DNA from: an uncultured Eubacteriales bacterium
GTDB taxonomy: Bacteria > Bacillota > Clostridia > Oscillospirales > Oscillospiraceae
DNA: 12,435 bases
Assembly: GCA_900544705.1 (NCBI GenBank)
Contig: UQWH01000057.1
Span: 1 to 12,435, forward strand
Direction: 5' to 3'
Part shown: positions 7,687-12,435 of the stretch, one piece after another
Layout: every line of letters begins with the position of its first letter
How positions within the stretch are numbered: position 1 is the first letter of the stretch
The notes under the pieces: model-generated
Databases searched by the model: none
The model's input: the letters and a program-made list of their open reading frames with translations, nothing else
What the model was told of the DNA's origin: nothing
Position numbers and translations under genes: made by a program

Positions 7687-7721
7687 ATGCTAATTATAGC
7701 ATGATGCATCGGGAAATGCTA
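7687..7721 (-). promoter_or_regulatory. Promoter of the rnf operon with flanking repeats
   Basis: On the minus strand TGCTATAAT is an extended -10 element (TATAAT at 7698-7693); the -35 position (7721-7716, TAGCAT) is weak. The hexamer ATGCTA occurs on the plus strand at 7687-7692 and 7716-7721, and its complement TAGCAT at 7697-7702, so the -10 box sits inside a 6-bp inverted repeat with a third copy at the -35 position. The leader to rnfC is about 40 bases. Confidence 0.6.
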
Positions 7722-7818
7722 CGCGGGCGCAAGAGAATTTTAAGTCAAAATCAGGTTTTTTTGTGAAAAAAGCAGAATCGGTATGAACATATTTATACAG
7801 GATTATTGAAAGTGACGG

Positions 7819-7846
7819 TTGCAATTTCACGAAAACGTATTATAAT
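7819..7846 (+). promoter_or_regulatory. Promoter of the glycine riboswitch-glyA unit
   Basis: TTGCAA (7819-7824), 16 bases, TATAAT (7841-7846). Transcription would begin near 7853, about 25 bases before the first riboswitch stem. The AT-rich stretch 7722-7818 separates it from the divergent rnf promoter; I see no further conserved element there. Confidence 0.75.
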
Positions 7847-7877
7847 AGAAGCACAAATCAATACTATCCCGTATAAA

Positions 7878-8028
7878 GCGGTTCGGGAAAGTTGCCGCAG
7901 GCAAGCCGAAGGAGTAAAGCTCTCAGGAGAGAAAGGACCGAGCCGCCGAGGGATCTCTGGAGAATCTCATTTATGAGTGCCGAAGGTGCAAGGCGAAAGC
8001 CGAATCTCTCAGGCAAAAGGACAGAGGC
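7878..8028 (+). promoter_or_regulatory. Tandem glycine riboswitch
   Basis: Two consecutive glycine aptamers are visible. The first is closed by a 9-bp P1 stem (7878-7886 with 7938-7946, one G-U pair) and holds the conserved GCCGAAGGAGTAA (7905-7917), CTCTCAGG and AAAGGACCGAG segments. The second (about 7954-8027) has a short P1, a CTCAT-TT-ATGAG hairpin (7966-7977), GCCGAAGGTGCAA (7979-7991), a GGCGAAAGCC hairpin, and CTCTCAGGCAAAAGGACAGAG ending near 8026. Both conserved cores are nearly identical to the known consensus of glycine riboswitches, which commonly occur as cooperative pairs. It lies directly before glyA and is followed by an intrinsic terminator, so it acts on transcription. Most characterised examples control glycine cleavage genes and turn on with glycine; the sign here is not certain. 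Confidence 0.95.
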
Positions 8029-8058
8029 TGCCCTGCCGATGTGCAGGCATCTGAAGGT

Positions 8059-8093
8059 ATGAGTGTCGCCGGAGTTGGCTGCACTCATTTTTT
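8059..8093 (+). terminator. Riboswitch expression-platform terminator
   Basis: ATGAGTG (8059-8065) pairs with CACTCAT (8082-8088), with an inner GCC/GGC pairing and an apical loop, followed by six T (8088-8093). It lies between the second aptamer and glyA, 38 bases before the glyA start. A small hairpin, CCTGC (8032-8036) with GCAGG (8043-8047), precedes it; GTGCAG (8041-8046) could instead pair with CTGCAC (8079-8084) and break the terminator. Confidence 0.85.
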
Positions 8094-8131
8094 GTTTTGT
8101 GCAGCACATCAGAAGGAAAGAGGAAAAAACC

Positions 8132-9382
8132 ATGAAAACACTGTGCCCCACCATCGACTTTGTAGAACAGTACGACCCCGAGATCGGCGCGCTGATGCAG
8201 CAGGAGCTGCGCCGCCAGAGACGCAACATTGAGCTGATCGCCTCGGAGAATATCGCTTCTCCGGCGGTGATCGCCTGCATGGGCACCGTCCTGACGAATA
8301 AATATGCGGAGGGCCTGCCCGGCAAGCGCTACTACGGCGGCTGCGAGGTCGTCGATGAGGTCGAGCGCCTTGCCATTGCACGGGCCAAGGAGCTGTTCGG
8401 CGCGGAATTCGTCAATGTCCAGCCGCACAGCGGCGCACAGGCCAATCTGGCGGTCTATGCCGCGCTCCTGCAGCCGGGCGACACCATTCTCGGCATGAGC
8501 CTTGCCAACGGCGGCCATCTGACGCACGGCGCACCCGCCAACCAGTCCGGCAAGGTCTACCACAGCGTTTCCTACGGCGTCGACCCCGACACCGGCTGCA
8601 TCGACTATGACGAGGTGGAGCGCCTTGCAAAGGAGCACCATCCCAAGCTGATCGTTGCGGGCGCATCCGCCTATCCCCGCGCCATCGACTTTGCACGCTT
8701 TGCCGACATCGCCCACCGCAACGGCGCACTGCTGATGGTGGACATGGCGCACATCGCGGGCCTCGTTGCCGGCGGGATGCACATGAGCCCCGTGCCCTAT
8801 GCCGACATCGTCACCACCACGACCCATAAGACCCTGCGCGGACCGCGCGGCGGCATTATCATGGGCAAGGAAGAATTTGCCAAGAAGATCAATTCCGCCG
8901 TGTTCCCCGGCACGCAGGGCGGCCCGCTGATGCACGTCATCGCGGCCAAAGCCGTCTGCTTCCGCGAGGCGCTCCAGCCGGAATTCAAGGAATATGCGCG
9001 CCGGATCGTCGAGAATTCCAAGGCGCTGGCTGCGGCGCTGCTGGAAAAGGGCTTCGACCTCGTTTCCGGCGGCACGGACAATCACCTGATGCTGGCCGAT
9101 CTCCGTCCGCTGCACATCACGGGCAAGGAATTGCAGGCGCGGCTGGATGAGAACTATATCACCGTCAACAAAAACGCCATTCCCAACGACCCGGAAAAGC
9201 CCTTCGTCACCAGCGGTGTGCGCATCGGCACCCCGGCGGTCACGACGCGCGGCTTCCGGCCGGAGGACATGAAGGTCATTGCGCAGTGCATCTATGACAC
9301 CGCCGTGGACTTCCCCGGAACGCAGGAGAAGGTGCGCGCCGCCGTCGCGGAGCTGACGAAAAAGTATCCGCTCTACGAGTGA
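8132..9382 (+). CDS. glyA: Serine hydroxymethyltransferase
   Basis: This cytoplasmic PLP enzyme interconverts serine plus tetrahydrofolate with glycine plus 5,10-methylenetetrahydrofolate. The 416-residue product has the family's usual length and motifs: IASENIASPAV (36-46), YAEGLPGKRYYGG (58-70), GHLTHG (128-133), VDMAHIAGLVAGG (203-215) with the PLP-contacting aspartate D204, and TTTTHKTLRGPRGG (228-241), where K233 forms the PLP Schiff base. I chose ATG 8132 with AAAGAGG eight bases upstream; the in-frame ATG at 8063 lies within the riboswitch terminator. It is controlled by the tandem glycine riboswitch just upstream. The stop overlaps the next gene's start by one base (TGATG). Confidence 0.97.
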   Translation: MKTLCPTIDFVEQYDPEIGALMQQELRRQRRNIELIASENIASPAVIACMGTVLTNKYAEGLPGKRYYGGCEVVDEVERLAIARAKELFGAEFVNVQPHSGAQANLAVYAALLQPGDTILGMSLANGGHLTHGAPANQSGKVYHSVSYGVDPDTGCIDYDEVERLAKEHHPKLIVAGASAYPRAIDFARFADIAHRNGALLMVDMAHIAGLVAGGMHMSPVPYADIVTTTTHKTLRGPRGGIIMGKEEFAKKINSAVFPGTQGGPLMHVIAAKAVCFREALQPEFKEYARRIVENSKALAAALLEKGFDLVSGGTDNHLMLADLRPLHITGKELQARLDENYITVNKNAIPNDPEKPFVTSGVRIGTPAVTTRGFRPEDMKVIAQCIYDTAVDFPGTQEKVRAAVAELTKKYPLYE

Positions 9383-10065
9383 TGCCGGCTTCGCTCTTTT
9401 CCCGCTGCCGTTCGGTCCTCGTGTTTGACACGGAGACCAGCGGCCTGAGCCCCACAGGGGACGAGATCATCGAATTTGCCGCCGTAAAGCTGGCGATGCA
9501 GGACGGACAGATCGCCGTCACCGCCGAAGAAGACGAATTTATCCGCCGCCGGGACGACCGCCGCCTGCCGCCGCGCATCACCGCGCTGACGGGCATTACG
9601 GACGAAGTCCTCCGCGAAGAGGGCATCTCCAAGCAGGCCTTCGCCGCGCTGCTGGCCGAACTTCTGGACGGAGAAACGATGCTCGCGGCCTATAACGCGC
9701 AGTTTGACCTGCTGTTTCTGTACTATTTTCTGGCGCAGTACGGCGACGCGCGCATCCTGCGGGAGAAGCCAAAGCTGGACGTGCTGACGGTCTACCGCGA
9801 CCGCCGCCCCTATCCCCACCGCCTGAACGATGCCATTTTCGCCTACGGCTTGCAGGAGAAGGTGCGCAATTCCCACCGCGCGATAGACGATGTCCGTGCG
9901 ACGGCGGAGCTGCTGCGCGCGATGCAGGCCGAGCGCGCCGATCTGGGCCGCTATGTCGACCTGTTCGGCTATTCCCCGAAATACGGCGTGTCCGGGCCGC
10001 GCATCGGCTCGGTGCGGTACCTCCCACAGCACGAGGGGCAGCCGCCGCTGTATGAGCTGCTGTGA
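9382..10065 (+). CDS. DnaQ-like 3'-5' exonuclease of the DEDDh type
   Basis: The 227-residue protein has all three exonuclease motifs: Exo I VFDTETSGLSPTGDEIIEF (D16, E18), Exo II YNAQFDLLFL (D109), and Exo III HRAIDDV (H165, D170). These acidic residues would bind two metal ions and H165 marks the DEDDh class, to which the DNA polymerase III proofreading subunit, PolC exonuclease domain and RNase T belong. This is a stand-alone domain with about 50 extra residues at the C-terminus (FGYSPKYGVSGPRIGSVRYLP), not a polymerase. Substrate is unknown: DNA repair or RNA trimming are both possible. I chose ATG 9382, which overlaps the glyA stop; a GTG at 9379 is an alternative. No good ribosome binding site is visible, so translation is probably coupled to glyA. 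It should therefore share the glycine riboswitch. Confidence 0.9.
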   Translation: MPASLFSRCRSVLVFDTETSGLSPTGDEIIEFAAVKLAMQDGQIAVTAEEDEFIRRRDDRRLPPRITALTGITDEVLREEGISKQAFAALLAELLDGETMLAAYNAQFDLLFLYYFLAQYGDARILREKPKLDVLTVYRDRRPYPHRLNDAIFAYGLQEKVRNSHRAIDDVRATAELLRAMQAERADLGRYVDLFGYSPKYGVSGPRIGSVRYLPQHEGQPPLYELL

Positions 10066-10077
10066 ATAAATCATCGA

Positions 10078-10111
10078 CCCGCCGGGCTGCGCACAGCCCG
10101 GCGGGATTTTT
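10078..10111 (+). terminator. Terminator of the glyA-exonuclease unit
   Basis: CCCGCCGGGCTG (10078-10089) pairs perfectly with CAGCCCGGCGGG (10094-10105) around a CGCA loop and is followed by ATTTTT. It lies 12 bases after the exonuclease stop and before the iscR promoter. Confidence 0.92.
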
Positions 10112-10123
10112 AAGATTTGCGGC

Positions 10124-10152
10124 TTGTATTTTCTAAAACATGGTGGTATACT
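10124..10152 (+). promoter_or_regulatory. Promoter of the Rrf2/IscR regulator gene
   Basis: TTGTAT (10124-10129), 17 bases, TATACT (10147-10152), preceded by TG to give an extended -10. Transcription would start near 10159. The -10 box is overlapped by the 11-bp element shared with the iscS promoter, consistent with autorepression. Confidence 0.75.
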
Positions 10153-10159
10153 AGGTTTA
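10149..10159 (-). promoter_or_regulatory. Candidate Rrf2/IscR operator, copy 1
   Basis: TACTAGGTTTA on the plus strand here is the exact reverse complement of TAAACCTAGTA at 10642-10652 in front of iscS. It covers half of the -10 box and the transcription start region, where binding would block polymerase. The strand given is arbitrary, chosen to mark the orientation opposite to copy 2. The assignment to the adjacent regulator is inference. Confidence 0.6.
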
Positions 10160-10180
10160 TCTAAGCAAGGAGGCATTTTT

Positions 10181-10600
10181 ATGCTGGTTTCTACCAAAGG
10201 CCGCTACGCGCTGCGCGTGATGCTGGAGCTGGCGCAGGCAGAAAAGGGAGCCCATCTTTCCCTTCCGGTCATTGCGAAAAAGCAGGAGATTTCCGAAAAA
10301 TATCTCGAGAGCATCGTTTCCGTGCTGGTCAGAGGCGGTCTGGTCGAGGGGATGCGCGGGAAAGGCGGCGGCTACCGTCTCAACCGGGCGCTCAAGGACT
10401 ATTCCGTGGGTGAGATCCTGCGCTTGACGGAGGGCTCGCTCGCGCCCGTTTCCTGCCTGGAGGGCGGCGAGAATCCATGTCCTCGCGCCTGCAAGTGCGA
10501 GACGCTTTTCATGTGGGAAAATCTGGAAACGCTCATCAACAACTATCTCGACGGCGTGAGTCTGGAAGATCTTGTGCACGAAAACCGAAACGCGATATGA
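10181..10600 (+). CDS. iscR: Rrf2-family regulator, IscR-like with cysteine cluster
   Basis: The 139-residue product is a winged helix-turn-helix regulator of the Rrf2 family: MLVSTKGRYALRVMLELAQ at the start, ISEKYLESIVSVLVRGGLV (37-55) as recognition helix region, and the wing RGKGGGYRLNR (59-69). Four cysteines at 92, 100, 104 and 106 stand where IscR proteins bind an iron-sulfur cluster; E. coli IscR uses C92, C98 and C104. This and the iscS-iscU genes directly downstream support an IscR-like sensor of Fe-S status, although CymR-type regulators share the fold. AAGGAGG lies seven bases before ATG 10181; the in-frame ATG at 10124 falls in the promoter. A shared 11-bp element at its own promoter and at that of iscS suggests it represses both. 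Confidence 0.92.
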   Translation: MLVSTKGRYALRVMLELAQAEKGAHLSLPVIAKKQEISEKYLESIVSVLVRGGLVEGMRGKGGGYRLNRALKDYSVGEILRLTEGSLAPVSCLEGGENPCPRACKCETLFMWENLETLINNYLDGVSLEDLVHENRNAI

Positions 10601-10607
10601 AAGCCTA

Positions 10608-10636
10608 TTGACAAAGTATGCTTTTCGGAGTATAAT
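10608..10636 (+). promoter_or_regulatory. Perfect consensus promoter of iscS-iscU
   Basis: TTGACA (10608-10613), 17 bases, TATAAT (10631-10636): both boxes and the spacing are consensus. Transcription should begin near 10643, inside the 11-bp element shared with the iscR promoter. A strong promoter with an operator at +1 fits tight repression relieved on demand. Confidence 0.9.
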
Positions 10637-10641
10637 GCAAT

Positions 10642-10652
10642 TAAACCTAGTA
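10642..10652 (+). promoter_or_regulatory. Candidate Rrf2/IscR operator, copy 2
   Basis: TAAACCTAGTA matches copy 1 exactly over 11 bases in opposite orientation. It starts five bases after the -10 box and covers the predicted transcription start of iscS. The two sites also share looser AT-rich flanks. Confidence 0.6.
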
Positions 10653-10695
10653 AATAAATATGTTTATTGCAGATAGCACGAAAGAAGGAATCAAT

Positions 10696-11883
10696 ATGCA
10701 GGTTTATGCGGACAATGCGGCCACAACAAAAATGAGCCGCACAGCCATTGAAGCCATGCTTCCCTATATGGACGAGATCTATGGCAACCCCTCCAGCCTC
10801 CATTCCGTCGGCCAGCGTGCCGCGGAGGCGCTGCAAGGCGCCCGCGAAACGGTCGCACAGTGCCTGAACTGCACCCCGCGGGAGATCTATTTTACCTCCG
10901 GCGGCAGCGAGGCAGACAATCAGGCGATCCTCTCCGCCGCCCGCATCGGCGAGCGCAAAGGAAAAAAGCACATCATATCCACCGCGTTTGAACACCACGC
11001 GGTGTTGCATACACTGAAAAAGCTCGAGAAAGAGGGCTTTGAGGTCGAACTGCTGCCCGTCGGCCCCATCGGGACGGTCACGGCGCAGCAGGTGGCCGAC
11101 GCCATCCGCGAGGACACCTGCCTCGTCACGGTGATGTACGCCAACAACGAGATCGGCTCCATTCTGCCCATTGCGGAGATCGGCGCGGTCTGCCGCGAGC
11201 GCGGCGTGCTGTTCCACACCGACGCGGTGCAGGCGGCGGGCCATCTGCCCATCGACGTGCAGGCGCAGAAGGTGGACATGCTGTCGCTGTCGGCGCACAA
11301 GTTCCACGGCCCGAAGGGCATCGGTGTGCTGTACGCCCGCAAGGGGATCGTGCTTACGAGCCTGATCGAGGGCGGCGCGCAGGAGCGCGGCAAGCGCGCC
11401 GGCACGGAGAACATCCCCGCCATCATGGGTATGGCTGCAGCGCTGCGTGAGGCGGTCGACCACATGGAAGAAAACGCGCAGAAGGTTTCCGCCCTACGCG
11501 ATAAGCTGATCGCGGGGCTGTCCGAGATCCCGCACTGTGCGCTCAACGGCGACCCGGTGAACCGTCTGCCCGGCAATGTCAGCTTCTGCTTTGAGGGCAT
11601 TGAGGGCGAGAGCCTGCTGCTGCTTCTGGATGCGAAGGGCATCTGCGCGTCCTCCGGCAGCGCCTGCACCTCCGGTTCGCTCGACCCCAGCCACGTGCTG
11701 CTGGCCATTGGCCGCCCGCACGAGGTCGCGCACGGCTCGCTGCGGCTGAGCCTGTGCGAGTGGAACACCGAAGAAGAAATGGATCACATTCTGGCCGAGG
11801 TCCCGCAGATCGTGGACTATCTGCGCAATATGTCCCCGATGTGGAAAAATCTGGTCAGCGGCAAAAAGCAATTCATTCTGTAA
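10696..11883 (+). CDS. iscS: Cysteine desulfurase
   Basis: This PLP enzyme takes sulfur from cysteine, leaving alanine, and passes it as persulfide to the scaffold for Fe-S cluster assembly. The 395-residue product shows the N-terminal YADNAATT (4-11), the FTSGGSEADN segment (66-75), EHHAV (99-103), HTDAVQAAGH (174-183), the PLP lysine K202 in SLSAHKFHGPKGIG, RAGTENI (234-240), and the catalytic cysteine C324 in SSGSACTSGSLDPSHVL. The long, flexible cysteine loop marks the group I (IscS/NifS) type. I chose ATG 10696: AAGGA lies about six bases upstream, while the in-frame ATG 10660 has none. iscU follows 13 bases after the stop. The gene has its own promoter although it belongs with the regulator gene just before it. 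Confidence 0.96.
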   Translation: MQVYADNAATTKMSRTAIEAMLPYMDEIYGNPSSLHSVGQRAAEALQGARETVAQCLNCTPREIYFTSGGSEADNQAILSAARIGERKGKKHIISTAFEHHAVLHTLKKLEKEGFEVELLPVGPIGTVTAQQVADAIREDTCLVTVMYANNEIGSILPIAEIGAVCRERGVLFHTDAVQAAGHLPIDVQAQKVDMLSLSAHKFHGPKGIGVLYARKGIVLTSLIEGGAQERGKRAGTENIPAIMGMAAALREAVDHMEENAQKVSALRDKLIAGLSEIPHCALNGDPVNRLPGNVSFCFEGIEGESLLLLLDAKGICASSGSACTSGSLDPSHVLLAIGRPHEVAHGSLRLSLCEWNTEEEMDHILAEVPQIVDYLRNMSPMWKNLVSGKKQFIL

Positions 11884-11896
11884 GGAGGAACGGAAA

Positions 11897-12331
11897 ATGG
11901 CTTTGTATACGGAAACGGTAATGGATCATTTCATGCACCCGCGCAATGTGGGCAGCATTGACAATGCCGACGGCGTCGGCGAGGTCGGCAACGCCAAGTG
12001 CGGCGATATTATGAAAATGTACCTGAAGATCAAGGACGGTGTCATTGAGGACGTGAAGTTTGAGACCTTTGGCTGCGGCAGCGCCATTGCCTCTAGCTCC
12101 ATCGCAACGGAGATGATCAAGGGCAAGACCATCGACGAGGCGCTCGCGCTGACGAACAAGGATGTCGTCGATGCGCTGGGCGGTCTGCCTGCGCATAAGC
12201 TGCACTGCTCCGTGCTTGCGGAGGAGGCCATCAAGTCGGCAGTCAAGGATTATTACGACCGCAACGGCATTGCATACGACCACTCCAAATTCCCGGACTG
12301 CGAAAGCTGCGAGAGCTGCCGCATGGTCTGA
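11897..12331 (+). CDS. iscU: Fe-S cluster assembly scaffold protein, IscU/NifU-N type
   Basis: The 144-residue product is a scaffold on which [2Fe-2S] and [4Fe-4S] clusters form from IscS-derived sulfur. The start ALYTETVMDHFMHPRNVG is typical. The cluster ligands are C35 and D37 (GNAKCGD), C60 (FGCGSA) and H103-C104 (KLHCSVLAEE). The aspartate D37 normally makes the cluster labile for transfer. After the core, a tail with CESCESC adds C135, C138 and C141 in CxxCxxC spacing, absent from E. coli IscU but present in some clostridial members as I recall. The ribosome binding site AAGGAGG overlaps the iscS stop (TAAGGAGG), so the two genes form one transcript. No HscA, HscB, ferredoxin or IscA gene follows; two hairpins end the unit. 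Confidence 0.95.
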   Translation: MALYTETVMDHFMHPRNVGSIDNADGVGEVGNAKCGDIMKMYLKIKDGVIEDVKFETFGCGSAIASSSIATEMIKGKTIDEALALTNKDVVDALGGLPAHKLHCSVLAEEAIKSAVKDYYDRNGIAYDHSKFPDCESCESCRMV

Positions 12332-12340
12332 CCGATTGAT

Positions 12341-12378
12341 AAAAGGACTCCGTTTCCTAATGGAAACGGAGTCCTTTT
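12341..12378 (+). terminator. Terminator of iscS-iscU
   Basis: A perfect 17-bp stem, arms 12341-12357 and 12362-12378 with a TAAT loop, ends in TTTT. It begins nine bases after the iscU stop. The A run on its left side would let it act in the opposite direction too. Confidence 0.88.
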
Positions 12379-12380
12379 AT

Positions 12381-12418
12381 GCTTGTCAAAAAAGTCCTTT
12401 TGGACTTTTTTGACAAGC
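12381..12418. repeat. Second perfect hairpin, probable bidirectional terminator or interspersed palindrome
   Basis: Arms 12381-12397 and 12402-12418 form a perfect 17-bp stem with a TTTT loop. The core is AGTCC-TTTT-GGACT flanked by six A on one side and six T on the other, so it is symmetrical as a terminator on both strands. It follows the iscU terminator by two bases. It may serve a convergent gene beyond the window, or belong to a family of interspersed palindromes. The 17 bases after it show nothing more. Confidence 0.75.
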
Positions 12419-12435
12419 TGCCTACAAAATTGCAA

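Noticed and set aside
7756..7771. TTGTGAA followed by an A run, resembling a Rex operator half-site near the rnf promoter
   Set aside because: The second half-site TTCACAA is missing at the right spacing; the symmetry is only a T run facing an A run.
8009..9115. A 368-codon minus-strand frame opposite glyA
   Set aside because: Antisense to an unambiguous serine hydroxymethyltransferase and extending into the riboswitch terminator.
12253..12435. A minus-strand frame reaching the right edge
   Set aside because: It runs through both perfect hairpins and into the antisense of iscU; no start signal or recognisable sequence.

Overview
The window looks like a chromosomal segment of an anaerobic Bacillota, most likely class Clostridia and plausibly an Oscillospiraceae-type gut bacterium. 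The support is a GC-rich coding background with AT-rich, sigma-A-like promoters, strong GGAGG-type ribosome binding sites, rho-independent terminators after most transcription units, an rnfCDGEAB operon in the order of anaerobic Clostridia and acetogens, a tandem glycine riboswitch, and an Rrf2-iscS-iscU cluster. Nothing points to a plasmid, phage or insertion sequence. The taxonomic placement is inference.

Layout from left to right. Bases 1-30 are the last codons of a gene whose C-terminus closely resembles that of the complete glutamate dehydrogenase that follows, so two gdh genes probably stand in tandem, separated by a terminator. The complete gdhA (319-1659, +) has a consensus-like promoter embedded in a cluster of TGCAA/TTGCA elements. 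Next is a small, more AT-rich, divergent pair: a Cro/CI-type regulator (1701-1901, -, TTG start) and a membrane protein with a PH-like N-terminus and a SHOCT C-terminus (2014-2676, +). A perfect 20-bp palindrome fills the spacer of a perfect consensus promoter between them, and a bidirectional terminator closes each side of the pair. This is the least familiar part of the window.

From 7646 down to 2715 on the minus strand lies a complete six-gene Rnf operon (C-D-G-E-A-B), coding for the membrane ferredoxin:NAD+ oxidoreductase that pumps Na+ or H+. Four of its five junctions are ATGA overlaps. Divergent to it, a tandem glycine riboswitch with an intrinsic terminator (7878-8093) precedes glyA (8132-9382, serine hydroxymethyltransferase). 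A DnaQ-like DEDDh exonuclease overlaps the end of glyA by one base.

The right part holds an Rrf2/IscR-family regulator (10181-10600), then the cysteine desulfurase iscS (10696-11883) and the scaffold iscU (11897-12331). The regulator promoter and the iscS promoter share an exact 11-bp sequence in opposite orientation, which is the obvious candidate operator. Two long perfect hairpins end the window.

Taken together the genes fit amino-acid-based anaerobic energy metabolism. Glutamate dehydrogenase and GlyA handle amino acids and reducing equivalents, Rnf converts reduced ferredoxin into NADH and an ion gradient, and the Isc genes supply Fe-S clusters, which Rnf needs in large number.
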